A DNA stretch of 64,000 nucleotides, taken from positions 66,588 through 130,587 of the forward strand of contig NZ_JBHSBI010000034.1 in the NCBI RefSeq assembly GCF_042650645.1. The letters are read 5' to 3'. A program made the position numbers and the translations under genes. Positions 1 through 8,305 of the stretch are shown here, piece after piece (the stretch's first letter is position 1; each line of letters starts with the position of its first letter). This stretch comes from Nonomuraea purpurea. GTDB taxonomy: Bacteria > Actinomycetota > Actinomycetes > Streptosporangiales > Streptosporangiaceae. The notes beneath the pieces were generated by a model. That model was not told where the DNA came from. It saw only the letters and a program-made list of their open reading frames with translations, and searched no databases.

Positions 1-1
1 C

Positions 2-520
2 AATGCCCCGATTTGCCAGCTGGACCCGCCGGGCGACCCGATGTGCAGCAAGAGCTTCCAGATCATGCAGGGCCTGTACGGGATGGGCGCGGGCGGCATC
101 CTCGGCACCGGTCTCGGCAAGGGTCACCCCGACGAGATCCCGCTGTCGTTCTCCGACTTCATCTTCGCCGCCACGGGCGAGGAACTGGGCCTCACCGGCC
201 TGATGGCACTGCTGATGATCTACGCTCTGCTGGTCCAGCGGGGTCTGCGCACCGCCTTGGCGGCCCGCGACCCGTTCTCCAAGCTGCTGGCGGGCGGCCT
301 GTCGTTCATCCTGGCCTGGCAGGTGTTCATCATCGTCGGCGGTGTGACGAACCTCATCCCCCTGACCGGCCTGGTCACCCCGTTCATGTCACAGGGTGGC
401 TCGGCGCTGCTGGCTAACTGGATCCTTATCGCGCTGTTGGTACGCATGTCTGATGCGGCCCGGCGCCCCCCGCCCCAGGCGATCCAGAACGAAGGAATGA
501 CGCAGGTGTTCCAGCGATGA
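2..520 (+). CDS. rodA: FtsW/RodA/SpoVE-family peptidoglycan polymerase (C-terminal part)
   Basis: The reading frame is open from base 2, so the gene begins upstream of the window; only about 172 C-terminal residues are present. SEDS proteins polymerise lipid II into glycan strands in the membrane together with a class B PBP. The visible part has the family-typical stretch with IPLSFSDFIFAATGEELG, followed by hydrophobic helices and the conserved MSQGGSALLANW segment before a short cytoplasmic tail. Its stop overlaps the pbpA start by four bases (ATGA at 517-520), implying translational coupling with its cognate PBP. Assignment as RodA rather than FtsW rests on the pbpA-pknA-pknB context. Confidence 0.9.
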   Translation, partial: NAPICQLDPPGDPMCSKSFQIMQGLYGMGAGGILGTGLGKGHPDEIPLSFSDFIFAATGEELGLTGLMALLMIYALLVQRGLRTALAARDPFSKLLAGGLSFILAWQVFIIVGGVTNLIPLTGLVTPFMSQGGSALLANWILIALLVRMSDAARRPPPQAIQNEGMTQVFQR

Positions 521-1977
521 ACGGCACTCTGAAGCGCGCGGCCGTTGCCTGCCTGGCCATGTTCGCGCTCCTGATGTTCAACGTGAACTACGTGCAGGCG
601 GTGAAGGCCGGCGGGCTGCAGGACGACCCGCGTAACAAGCGCAACTTCTACGAGCGCTACGCCATCGAGCGCGGTCGCATCACGGCCGGCGGCAAGGTCC
701 TCGCGCAGTCCGTCGAGACCGACAGCAAGGACTTCAGGTTCATCAGGAAGTACCCGGACGCCAAGCTGTACGCGCACGTCACCGGCTTCTTCTCGCCCGA
801 GAGCGAGGGCGCGATCGAGAACGCGGAGAACCAGCTCCTCGACGGTTCCAGCCCCGACCTGCTGCTGCGTCGCAGCATCGACCTGTTCACGGGCGAGCCC
901 CCCAAGGGTGCCAACGTCGATCTGACGATCAACCCCAAGGCCCAGAAGGCGGCCTACGACGCGCTGCGGCAGAGCGGCAAGCGCGGCGCCCTCGTCGCGC
1001 TCAACCCCAAGACCGGCGGCATCCTGGCGATGGTGTCGCTGCCCTCCTACGACCCCACCGAGTTGTCCGGAACCGACAAGGGCAAGGTGTTCCCCCGCTT
1101 CGACGAGCTGGCCAAGCAGAAGGACCAGCCGCTGCTCAACCGCACCATCGGGCAGACCTACCCGCCGGGCTCGACGTTCAAGGTCGTCACGATGGCGGCT
1201 TACCTTGAGGCCGACTCCTCGCGCGGCCCTCAGACGACCGTGGAGGCCCCGCAGCGGCTGCCCCTGCCCAACACGAACCTCAGCCTGCCCAACTACGGAG
1301 GCGCGGCCTGTGGCTCCGGCTCGGTGACTCTGACGTTCGCGCTGGAGAAGTCCTGCAACACGCCGTTCGGCAGCATGGGCATGGAGCTGGGCTACGAGAA
1401 GATGAAGGAGCAGACCGAGAAGTTCGGCATGGGCAAGCAGATCGGCGTGCCGATGTCGGTGGCCCAGAGCGACTTCGGGCCCGAGGAGGACAAGGCGGCT
1501 CTGGCGATGGCGTCCATCGGGCAGCGCAGCAACAGGATGACGCCGCTGCAGATGGCCATGATCGCGGCGGGCATCGCCAACGACGGCAAGGTGATGAAGC
1601 CGTACCTCGTCAACAAGATCACTGACGCCCAGGGCGACACGATCGACGAGGCCCAGCAGGCGGAGCTGTCGGAAGCGGTCAGTTCCGAGACAGCGGGCAA
1701 GTTGCGCGAGATGATGGTGAGCGTCGTCGCCAACGGCACTGCCAGCCTGGCGCAGGTGCCGGGCGTCGAAGTAGCGGGCAAGACGGGCACGGCGGAGACC
1801 TCCGAAAAGGCGCCGCCGCACGCCTGGTTCATCTCCTTCGCGCCCGCCAACGACCCGCAGGTGGCTCTGGCGGTCATCGTCGAGTCAGGCGCGGCCAACG
1901 TCGGCGCGGAGGCGACCGGCGGCCACACGGCCGCCCCGATCGCGAAAGCCGTGCTGGAGGCGGTGCTGAACAAGTGA
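517..1977 (+). CDS. pbpA: Class B penicillin-binding protein PbpA
   Basis: D,D-transpeptidase that cross-links peptidoglycan, acting outside the membrane and anchored by one N-terminal helix (about residues 8-28). The 486-residue length suits actinobacterial PbpA. The three transpeptidase motifs are visible: SxxK as STFK with nucleophile S219 and K222, SxN as SCN at 279-281, and KTGTAE beginning at K422. The region before the catalytic domain carries the PBP dimerisation-type sequence. It lies directly after the SEDS gene (four-base overlap) and is followed 21 bases later by two Ser/Thr kinase genes, the classic oriC-side cell-shape operon of actinobacteria. Confidence 0.95.
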   Translation: MNGTLKRAAVACLAMFALLMFNVNYVQAVKAGGLQDDPRNKRNFYERYAIERGRITAGGKVLAQSVETDSKDFRFIRKYPDAKLYAHVTGFFSPESEGAIENAENQLLDGSSPDLLLRRSIDLFTGEPPKGANVDLTINPKAQKAAYDALRQSGKRGALVALNPKTGGILAMVSLPSYDPTELSGTDKGKVFPRFDELAKQKDQPLLNRTIGQTYPPGSTFKVVTMAAYLEADSSRGPQTTVEAPQRLPLPNTNLSLPNYGGAACGSGSVTLTFALEKSCNTPFGSMGMELGYEKMKEQTEKFGMGKQIGVPMSVAQSDFGPEEDKAALAMASIGQRSNRMTPLQMAMIAAGIANDGKVMKPYLVNKITDAQGDTIDEAQQAELSEAVSSETAGKLREMMVSVVANGTASLAQVPGVEVAGKTGTAETSEKAPPHAWFISFAPANDPQVALAVIVESGAANVGAEATGGHTAAPIAKAVLEAVLNK

Positions 1978-1998
1978 GCGACGCTAACGTGCTGGGTC

Positions 1999-3354
1999 AT
2001 GCGGCTCCGTAACCGCTACCTCCTGGTCTCCCGCATCGCCGCAGGCGGCATGGGGGAGGTCTGGCGTGCCCGGGACGAGTTGCTCGGGCGCGAGGTCGCG
2101 GTGAAGGTGCTGCGCAGCCACATCAGCGCCGACCCGACGTTCGTCGAACGGTTCCGCAACGAGGCGAGGATCACCGCGGCGCTGGCCGACCCCGGAGTGG
2201 CGCAGATCTTCGACTACGGCGAAGAGGGCGAACTGGCCTACCTCGTGATGGAGCTGGTGCACGGGGAGCCGCTGTCGGCCATCCTGGCGCGCAACGGGGC
2301 CCTCGGGCCCGAGGTGGCGCTCGACGTGGTCCACCAGACCGCCAAGGCGCTGCACGCGGCCCACTCCGCCGGGATCATCCACCGTGACGTCAAGCCCGGC
2401 AACCTGCTGGTCACTCCCGAGGGCGCCATCAAGGTGACGGACTTCGGCATCGCGCGGGCCATGGAGGCGGCGCCGGTGACGCAGACGGGCACCGTGATGG
2501 GCACCGCCCAGTACGTCAGCCCCGAGCAGGCGCAGGGGTTCCGGCTCACCCCGGCGACCGACCTCTACTCGCTGGGCGTGGTGGCCTACGAGTGCCTGGC
2601 GGGGCGCACGCCGTTCCTCGGCGACAACCAGGTGGCGATCGCGCTGCAGCACCTCAACGAGCAGCCGCCGCCGCTGGGTGTGGACGTTCCCGCGCGGGTG
2701 CGGGAGCTGGTCTTGGCGCTGCTGGCCAAGGAGCCCGAGATGCGGCCCGGGTCGGCGATGGAGGTGGCCGACCGGGCGTACGTGCTGCGTGAGTCGCTGG
2801 CCGGCGCCGGGCCTGGCGCCGACCTGAGCATGTTCACCGATCCCGGAGGTTTTCGGGTTCGCGAGCCCGAGGACGAGTCGGCGACCGACCGCCTCGCACC
2901 GGCCACCACGCCGCAGCAGGAGCCGCCCGCCGGGGGAAGACGCCACAGGAAGACCCTGGCCCTGGTGGCCACGGCAGGCTGCGTGGCCGCGGTGGGGCTC
3001 AGCGCCATCACCTTCGCCGACCGTCAGCCGAGCGGCCAGCCGACTCCCGAGGTGGCCGAGCCGACCAGGAGGTCGGCGACACCCAAGGCGGAGCAGGCCA
3101 GGCCGACGAAGACGAAGAAGCCCACACGCAGGCCCTCAGTGGTTCCGGTGAAGTCACCGAGGCCAACACCTTCGCGGTCGGCTACGGTAAGCAAGTCGGC
3201 TACTCCTACCAAGAAGCCGACACACAAACCTACCCCGACCACCCGAACCCCAACGCCCACGGCCACCCCGACGCCCACCACTACACCGACAACTCCGACA
3301 CCCACCGCCTCGCCGGACCCGGGTGATGCAAACCCGACCAAAGAGGAGACGTGA
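1999..3354 (+). CDS. pknA: Ser/Thr protein kinase, PknA-like
   Basis: Membrane-anchored Hanks-type kinase of 451 residues. The N-terminal kinase domain (about 1-265) shows the glycine loop IAAGGMGEVW, the AVKVL lysine, HRDVKPGN catalytic loop, DFGIARA metal-binding motif and GTAQYVSPEQ activation segment. A single helix near 318-335 is followed by a Thr/Pro/Lys-rich extracytoplasmic tail without PASTA repeats, as in PknA. In actinobacteria PknA and PknB control cell growth and division by phosphorylating cell-wall and division proteins. The ATG is the first in-frame start after the pbpA stop; no strong Shine-Dalgarno is evident, suggesting coupling to pbpA. Confidence 0.9.
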   Translation: MRLRNRYLLVSRIAAGGMGEVWRARDELLGREVAVKVLRSHISADPTFVERFRNEARITAALADPGVAQIFDYGEEGELAYLVMELVHGEPLSAILARNGALGPEVALDVVHQTAKALHAAHSAGIIHRDVKPGNLLVTPEGAIKVTDFGIARAMEAAPVTQTGTVMGTAQYVSPEQAQGFRLTPATDLYSLGVVAYECLAGRTPFLGDNQVAIALQHLNEQPPPLGVDVPARVRELVLALLAKEPEMRPGSAMEVADRAYVLRESLAGAGPGADLSMFTDPGGFRVREPEDESATDRLAPATTPQQEPPAGGRRHRKTLALVATAGCVAAVGLSAITFADRQPSGQPTPEVAEPTRRSATPKAEQARPTKTKKPTRRPSVVPVKSPRPTPSRSATVSKSATPTKKPTHKPTPTTRTPTPTATPTPTTTPTTPTPTASPDPGDANPTKEET

Positions 3355-3428
3355 CGCGCTATGGGGTCGATGATGGACACCGGCGGCCCCCCGAGCAGGC
3401 CGGTACCCAAGATGAACGGTAAGGGACA

Positions 3429-5297
3429 GTGCAGGAAATGACTCAGCCTCGGCTACTCGGAGGTCGCTACGAGCTCGACGGTGTCGTCGGGCGCGGCGGC
3501 ATGGCCGAGGTGTATCGTGCCCGAGACATCCGGCTGGACCGCATAGTCGCGATCAAGACCCTCCGATCCGACCTGGCGCGCGACCACACCTTTCAGGCCC
3601 GGTTCCGCCGTGAGGCGCAGTCGGCGGCCTCGCTGAACCACCCGGCCGTCGTCGCGGTCTACGACACCGGCGAGGACACCACCGAAGGCGCCCCCGTGCC
3701 GTACATCGTGATGGAGTACGTCGACGGACGGACGCTGCGCGACCTGCTGCGCCAGGATCGGCGACTGCTGCCCGAGCGCGCGACGGAGCTGGTGGACGGC
3801 ATCCTGCGGGCGCTCGACTACAGCCACCGCGGCGGCATCGTGCACCGTGACATCAAGCCGGCCAACGTGATGATCACGCGGGCGGGCGACGTCAAGGTGA
3901 TGGACTTCGGCATCGCGCGCGCGATGGCCGACAACCAGGCCACGATGACGCAGACCGCGCAGGTGATCGGCACCGCCCAGTACCTCTCGCCCGAGCAGGC
4001 GCGGGGCGAGCGGGTCGACGCGCGCAGCGACATCTACTCCACCGGCTGCGTGCTGTACGAGCTGCTGACCGGGCAGCCGCCGTTCACCGGCGACTCCCCC
4101 GTCGCGATCGCCTACCAGCACGTGCGCGAGGACCCGATCCCGCCGTCGCAGATCGACCCCGAGATTCCGCAGTGGTGCGACGCGATCGTGCTCAAGGCCA
4201 TGGCCAAGGACCCGGCCCACCGCTACCAGAGCGCGGGCGAGATGCGGGCCGACATCCAGCGGGCGATGTCCGGGATGCCGACCGACGCCCAGACGATGGC
4301 GATGACCGGGGGCTTCAACCAGGGCACCCGCATGATGACCGCCACGCAGTCAGCCGCGGGCCAGGCCACGCAGCGCCAGAACCCCGTCCCCCCTTACGAG
4401 TACGGTGAGGGCGAGGGCGGCGGCCGCGGCGGCCGGCGCAGGGCCAACAACGGCGGCGGCAACACCGCGGTCAAGACGGCGCTGTGGATCGTCATCCCGT
4501 TGCTGATCATCGGCGGGTTCGTCTGGGTCGGCTACGTGGTGTTCGGCCAGGGAGGCAGCTCCACGGCCGACACGCAGGTCACGATCCCGGTCCTGGCGAC
4601 GCAGAAGAGCGACTTCGCGCAGAAGCAACTCGAGGACCTCGAGCTCACCGTCCAGGTGGTCGAGGAGTTCAACGACGCCGACAAGGGCACGGTGTTCAAG
4701 ACCGAGCCGGCGGAGAACACCAAGGTCGACAAGGGGACGCAGGTCAAGCTGTTCGTGTCCAAGGGCGCCGAGAAGATCAAGGTGCCCGACGGGCTCGTCG
4801 GCCTGCAGCAGGCGGAGGCCATGGCGAAGCTGGAGGAGGCGGGGCTTCGCGGCAGCGTCAAGACCAGAAACTCCACCAGACCGCAGGGCACGGTCGTCGC
4901 CACCGAGCCCAAGGCCGGCACGTCGATCGAGAAGGACGGCACCGTCACGCTCTTCGTGCCCAAGGACCTCAGCGAGGTGCCCGAAGTTACGGGGCTCACC
5001 GTTCAGGACGCGCAGGCGCAGCTCAAGTCCGCCGGCTTGAAGAGCAGGATCTCCCCGCAGTCGAGCGACCAGCCCTCGGGCACGGTCATCCAGACGAACC
5101 CGGGCCCCGGTACCAAGCTGCCGGCGAACACGACGGTCACCCTGGTGGTGTCCACCGGCCCCGAGGAGACGACGCCGCCGCCCAGCGACGATTTCCCGTC
5201 GGAGTCGCCCACGGACGACCAGCAGCCCGACCTTCCGACCGACGAGCCGACCGAGGAGGAGAGCAACCCGATCGGCGACGACGGCCTCGGAAACTGA
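3429..5297 (+). CDS. pknB: Ser/Thr protein kinase PknB with PASTA repeats
   Basis: A 622-residue receptor kinase. Kinase domain about 12-285: glycine loop GRGGMAEV, K43 in AIK, HRD at 139-141, DFG at 159-161. A transmembrane helix lies around 352-372, followed by three PASTA domains (roughly 382-446, 447-512, 513-580) and an acidic Pro/Thr-rich tail. PASTA domains bind muropeptides/lipid II, so the kinase couples wall state to division. Start taken at GTG 3429; an ATG three codons later (3438) fits homologs equally well. It ends the rodA-pbpA-pknA-pknB operon and is followed immediately by a strong terminator. Confidence 0.95.
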   Translation: MQEMTQPRLLGGRYELDGVVGRGGMAEVYRARDIRLDRIVAIKTLRSDLARDHTFQARFRREAQSAASLNHPAVVAVYDTGEDTTEGAPVPYIVMEYVDGRTLRDLLRQDRRLLPERATELVDGILRALDYSHRGGIVHRDIKPANVMITRAGDVKVMDFGIARAMADNQATMTQTAQVIGTAQYLSPEQARGERVDARSDIYSTGCVLYELLTGQPPFTGDSPVAIAYQHVREDPIPPSQIDPEIPQWCDAIVLKAMAKDPAHRYQSAGEMRADIQRAMSGMPTDAQTMAMTGGFNQGTRMMTATQSAAGQATQRQNPVPPYEYGEGEGGGRGGRRRANNGGGNTAVKTALWIVIPLLIIGGFVWVGYVVFGQGGSSTADTQVTIPVLATQKSDFAQKQLEDLELTVQVVEEFNDADKGTVFKTEPAENTKVDKGTQVKLFVSKGAEKIKVPDGLVGLQQAEAMAKLEEAGLRGSVKTRNSTRPQGTVVATEPKAGTSIEKDGTVTLFVPKDLSEVPEVTGLTVQDAQAQLKSAGLKSRISPQSSDQPSGTVIQTNPGPGTKLPANTTVTLVVSTGPEETTPPPSDDFPSESPTDDQQPDLPTDEPTEEESNPIGDDGLGN

Positions 5298-5307
5298 GCG
5301 GCATGGA

Positions 5308-5347
5308 GAAGGGCCGCCCATCCCCCGCGCGGGATGGGCGGCCCTTC
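5308..5347 (+). terminator. Strong rho-independent-type terminator after pknB
   Basis: A perfect 17-bp stem: GAAGGGCCGCCCATCCC at 5308-5324 pairs with its complement at 5331-5347 around a 6-base loop. It begins 11 bases after the pknB stop and closes the operon. There is no long T-tract, as usual in high-GC actinobacteria. Because the hairpin is symmetric it may also stop transcription of the converging amidotransferase operon. Confidence 0.85.
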
Positions 5348-5386
5348 GGCTTGTGGCTCTCGGGAAGTCCTGGGGAAAGAGAACGC

Positions 5387-5413
5387 CCCCGCCGCTCGGG
5401 GGCAACGGCGGGG
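5387..5413 (-). terminator. Hairpin downstream of the amidotransferase gene
   Basis: CCCCGCCG at 5387-5394 pairs with CGGCGGGG at 5406-5413. It lies 37 bases past the stop of the minus-strand amidotransferase gene and is placed to end that operon. With the pknB hairpin it makes a back-to-back convergent terminator pair. Confidence 0.5.
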
Positions 5414-5449
5414 ACGCTCACTTGTACCTCGCTCCACGCGAGACGTTCG

Positions 5450-6022
5450 TTACACGATTGCGCGCAACCAATTGCGGAGCAATCGGTGGCCGTGTTCGGA
5501 CAACACGGACTCGGGGTGGAACTGGATGCCCTCGATGGGGGCCGTACGGTGGCGCAGGCCCATGATGATGCCGTCCTCGGTGCGCGCGGTCACCTCGAGC
5601 ACCTCGGGGACCGTCTCGGGCAGCACGGCCAGCGAGTGGTAGCGGGTCATCCGCACGGGTGAGGGCAGGCCCTCGAACACGCCCTGGCCGTCGTGGGAGA
5701 CCTCACTGGTCATGCCGTGGACGAGCTCGGGCGCGCGGGCCACAGTGGCGCCGTAGGCGACGGCGATGGCCTGGTGGCCCAGACAGACGCCGAGCAGCGG
5801 CCGGTGGTGCTCGGCCGCGTAGCGGACCAGGGGGACGCTCACACCGGCCGCCTCAGGGGCGCCTGGGCCCGGGCTGATGACGATGCCGTCGAAGCCCTCG
5901 GCGTCGTTCACGCCCACCTCGTCGCGGGGTCGCACGTCGCAGTCGGCGCCCAGCTCGCGCAGATACTGGACGATGGTGTGGACGAAGCTGTCGTGGTTGT
6001 CCACGACCAGCACGCGGCTCAT
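5450..6022 (-). CDS. Class I glutamine amidotransferase, TrpG/PabA type
   Basis: Glutaminase subunit of aminodeoxychorismate or anthranilate synthase, supplying ammonia to a chorismate-using partner. The 190-residue protein has the VVDNHDSFVHT N-terminus, oxyanion motif SPGPGAP, nucleophilic elbow GVCLGHQ (catalytic Cys) and the His-Glu pair in GIQFHPESVLSEHG. Genes of this type lie beside pknB in many actinobacteria, often annotated trpG/pabA without a nearby component I; none is visible here. It overlaps the preceding 52-residue membrane-protein gene by four bases and so is the last gene of a sortase-small protein-amidotransferase operon. Whether it serves folate or tryptophan synthesis cannot be decided from sequence. 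Confidence 0.9.
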   Translation of the reverse strand: MSRVLVVDNHDSFVHTIVQYLRELGADCDVRPRDEVGVNDAEGFDGIVISPGPGAPEAAGVSVPLVRYAAEHHRPLLGVCLGHQAIAVAYGATVARAPELVHGMTSEVSHDGQGVFEGLPSPVRMTRYHSLAVLPETVPEVLEVTARTEDGIIMGLRHRTAPIEGIQFHPESVLSEHGHRLLRNWLRAIV

Positions 6023-6177
6023 TTCCTCACCGTCACCTCGTCCAGCGTCACCATGGGCTCCATGAGCGGGAACACGGCATACCAGAGTACGGCCACGACG
6101 GCGGCGACCAGCACCGCGGCCGTCAGGACCCGCGTGCGGGTGTTGCCGGGCAGCTTGCGCCAGAGCCAGGCGTACAT
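6019..6177 (-). CDS. Small single-pass membrane protein between sortase and amidotransferase
   Basis: A 52-residue reading frame. It starts MYAWLWRKLP and has one hydrophobic helix at about 19-39, with a charged N-terminus (GNTRTR) and a short tail ending LDEVTVRK. It begins one base after the sortase stop and its own TGA overlaps the ATG of the amidotransferase gene (ATGA), so all three genes are translationally coupled. The tight packing and good codon use support a real gene. Function is unknown; a role with the sortase in the membrane is only suggested by position. Confidence 0.75.
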   Translation of the reverse strand: MYAWLWRKLPGNTRTRVLTAAVLVAAVVAVLWYAVFPLMEPMVTLDEVTVRK

Positions 6178-6178
6178 G

Positions 6179-6787
6179 TCAGTCCTCCCTCGGCTCGCTC
6201 TGTTTGAGCACGCCGTAGACGATGAGGCGTTCGGCCGCCGAATATTCCGGGTGGCAGGTGGTGAGCGTGATGAAGGCGCGGATGGGGCGGATGTCGGGCT
6301 TTCCCGGCACGGCCGCGATGACGTCCACTTCGTCGGGCTGTACGACGTCCTGGGATGTCACGCGGTAAATGTGGCGGGTCTCCCCGGTCTCCACGATGAT
6401 CTCGTCGTCGCGTTCGAGCTCGTCGATCTCGTTGAACGGCGCCGCGTACGTGGTGCGGTGGCCCGACAACACGAAGTTGCCGACCTCGCCCGGCATGGCG
6501 CTGCCCGGGTAGTGTCCCGGGCCCATCTTCAGGTGCTGGGCGTCCACGCCCTCGATCACGGCGTACTGGTAGTCGCGGCCGAGCTTGGGAATGCGCAGCA
6601 GGGCGACGGCCGCGCCCGGCTCGATCTTCTTCTTCGCCGTCTTCTTGGCCGCCAACTCGCGCTGGAGCAGCAGTTGCTGGCTCTGCGTGTAGGCGCCGGT
6701 GCCCCAGAGCAGGTACGCGCAGAACAGCATGAGGATCAGGCCCGCGGTGATGCTCGTCTCCCCCACGGCCCGGAGCATGGCCCGCAT
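6179..6787 (-). CDS. Class E sortase
   Basis: Membrane-anchored cysteine transpeptidase that joins secreted proteins to the cell wall; class E enzymes of high-GC Gram-positives favour LAxTG-like signals. One N-terminal helix is followed by a lysine-rich linker (AAKKTAKKKI) and the sortase barrel. Visible catalytic elements are His in LSGHRTTYAAPF, Cys in the class-typical TLTTCHP and Arg in AAERLIVYG. The chosen ATG gives MRAMLRAVGETSITAG, the usual class E N-terminus; an ATG 45 bases upstream (6832) would add 15 residues. It is divergent from crgA and heads an operon with the 52-residue protein and the amidotransferase. Confidence 0.9.
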   Translation of the reverse strand: MRAMLRAVGETSITAGLILMLFCAYLLWGTGAYTQSQQLLLQRELAAKKTAKKKIEPGAAVALLRIPKLGRDYQYAVIEGVDAQHLKMGPGHYPGSAMPGEVGNFVLSGHRTTYAAPFNEIDELERDDEIIVETGETRHIYRVTSQDVVQPDEVDVIAAVPGKPDIRPIRAFITLTTCHPEYSAAERLIVYGVLKQSEPRED

Positions 6788-6931
6788 ACGATCAGCGTAT
6801 TCGGGACAGTTGCGGCGGGCTGGGATCGCCATATTGTGCGCGTGGCGACTATCCTGGGCATCGCTAAGACTACCCTTAACGAAGAGCCTGTGGACGATCC
6901 GGAAGCCCAGGCCCTCAGCAGGAGTTATCCA

Positions 6932-7180
6932 GTGCCCAAGTCCAAGGCTCGCAACAAGAAGGCGGTCTACACCCCGCCGCAGAGATCCCAGCAGGTCAAG
7001 GTCAGCCCGCGCTGGCTGGCACCCACGATGGTCGTCGCCTGGATCATCGGCATCCTGTGGATCTCGATCTACTACGTCGCCCCGCGGGCGCCCTTCTTCA
7101 GCGACCTCCAGAACTGGAACCTGCTGATCGGGTTTGTTTTCATCATCTTCGGTGTGGTGCTTTCCACCCGCTGGCGTTAG
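6932..7180 (+). CDS. crgA: Cell division protein CrgA
   Basis: An 82-residue, two-helix membrane protein starting at GTG 6932 (MPKSKARNKK). Helices lie at about 31-49 and 62-78, separated by the PRAPFFSDLQNWN loop, and the protein ends VLSTRWR, all typical of CrgA. CrgA acts at the septum, affecting FtsZ ring formation in Streptomyces and recruiting division/PBP proteins in mycobacteria. Its place beside the pknB/sortase/rhomboid/ppiA block matches other actinobacteria. The open frame extends upstream, but only the GTG-started part resembles the family. Confidence 0.93.
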   Translation: MPKSKARNKKAVYTPPQRSQQVKVSPRWLAPTMVVAWIIGILWISIYYVAPRAPFFSDLQNWNLLIGFVFIIFGVVLSTRWR

Positions 7181-7181
7181 T

Positions 7182-7204
7182 TCTTTCCACAGTCTTTTCC
7201 ACAG
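7182..7204. repeat. Tandem DnaA-box-like repeat downstream of crgA
   Basis: Directly after the crgA stop is a tandem pair: TCTTTCCACAG (7182-7192) then TCTTTTCCACAG (7193-7204). Each contains a near match to the actinobacterial DnaA box TTGTCCACA (TTTTCCACA with one mismatch, CTTTCCACA with two). A further direct repeat CCTGGGGAAG follows at about 7205 and 7226. Given the oriC-proximal genes this may titrate DnaA, but it is only sequence similarity. Confidence 0.35.
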
Positions 7205-7235
7205 CCTGGGGAAGTCGGCGTCGGCCTGGGGAAGC

Positions 7236-8105
7236 TCAGCCGGCGCCGCTGATGATCGCCGAGGTTCGTACCATCACGAGCACGGCCAGCAGGGCCAGCG
7301 CTCCCGCGATCGCCAGGACCTGCCACAGGGTCCTGTTGTTCTTGGGGGCGTAGGCCAGCGCGCCCGACAGCAGCGTGCCGGTGATGAGGCCGCCGATGTG
7401 GCCGGTCCAGCTGATGCCCGAGGCCAGGAACGTGATCGCCAGGTTGATGACGAGGAGCACGGCGATGCCGCGCACGTCCAGGTTGAGTCGGCGTCCCATC
7501 ACGAACATCGCGCCGAACAACCCGAAGATGGCGCCGGACGCGCCGACGGTGGGCTGGTCGAGCCCGTCGAGCCAGAGGCCGAGCACCGAGCCGCCGAGCG
7601 CGCTGATCACGTAGAGCGCCAGGTAGCGCACGTGGCCGAAGGCACGCTCCAACTGGGGGCCGATGGCGTACAGCGCCCAGCAGTTGAACAGGATGTGGAG
7701 AACTCCGCCGTGGACGAACGCGGCGCTGATCAGCCGGTAGTACTCGTCCAACAGAGCCACGCCTCTGGGCCACATGGCCAGTTCCAGCGTGATGGCGCTG
7801 CCGCTCAGGTATTGGGCGCCGAAGACCAGGACGTTGACGACCAGGAGGGTCCACGTCACATAGGTGGTGCGGACGACGCCGCCGCCGAAGGTGGACTTGG
7901 CCTGGCGGATGCCCCGGTTGCCGTCCGCCACGCACTCCGGGCACTGGAACCCGACCGCGGCGTCTCTCATGCAGTCGGGGCAGATGGGGCGTTCGCAGCG
8001 TTGGCAGCGAACCCAGGTCTCCTTGTCGGGGTGCCGGTAGCACGTGGGGACGGCCTCAGCGGGCTGCTCTGGCTGCGGGGGCGGGCTGGGCGGCTGGCTG
8101 GTCAT
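7236..8105 (-). CDS. Rhomboid-family intramembrane serine protease
   Basis: A 289-residue polytopic protein. The N-terminal cytoplasmic part has a Pro/Gln-rich stretch and a zinc-ribbon/B-box-like cysteine cluster (CYRHPDKETWVRCQRCERPICPDC...CPEC) common in actinobacterial rhomboids. Six helices follow, with the catalytic Ser in GASGAIFGLFG and the catalytic His in GHIGGLITG. Rhomboids cut membrane-spanning substrates within the bilayer; the substrate here is unknown. The start MTSQPPSPPP is preferred to the longer frame, whose extra 22 residues look like untranslated sequence. Neighbours crgA and ppiA match the conserved oriC-side order. Confidence 0.92.
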   Translation of the reverse strand: MTSQPPSPPPQPEQPAEAVPTCYRHPDKETWVRCQRCERPICPDCMRDAAVGFQCPECVADGNRGIRQAKSTFGGGVVRTTYVTWTLLVVNVLVFGAQYLSGSAITLELAMWPRGVALLDEYYRLISAAFVHGGVLHILFNCWALYAIGPQLERAFGHVRYLALYVISALGGSVLGLWLDGLDQPTVGASGAIFGLFGAMFVMGRRLNLDVRGIAVLLVINLAITFLASGISWTGHIGGLITGTLLSGALAYAPKNNRTLWQVLAIAGALALLAVLVMVRTSAIISGAG

Positions 8106-8305
8106 GCCCGAAAGCCTATGGTGTGTACGAGGGTGCCGCGTGGCCCCCAACGCCGCCCCTGGCCTCGGCACGGTGCCCTTCGATGCCGCGGAGCCCTTCG
8201 GTGCCGGAGCGGGCGTCGCAGCCCTGCTGAAACCCCGGCGCGGGCCCCGCAGCCCCGTCCGGGAGCCCCCCTGGCTCCGGAGCGGGGGTTGCGGGGCGCG
8301 TCGGG

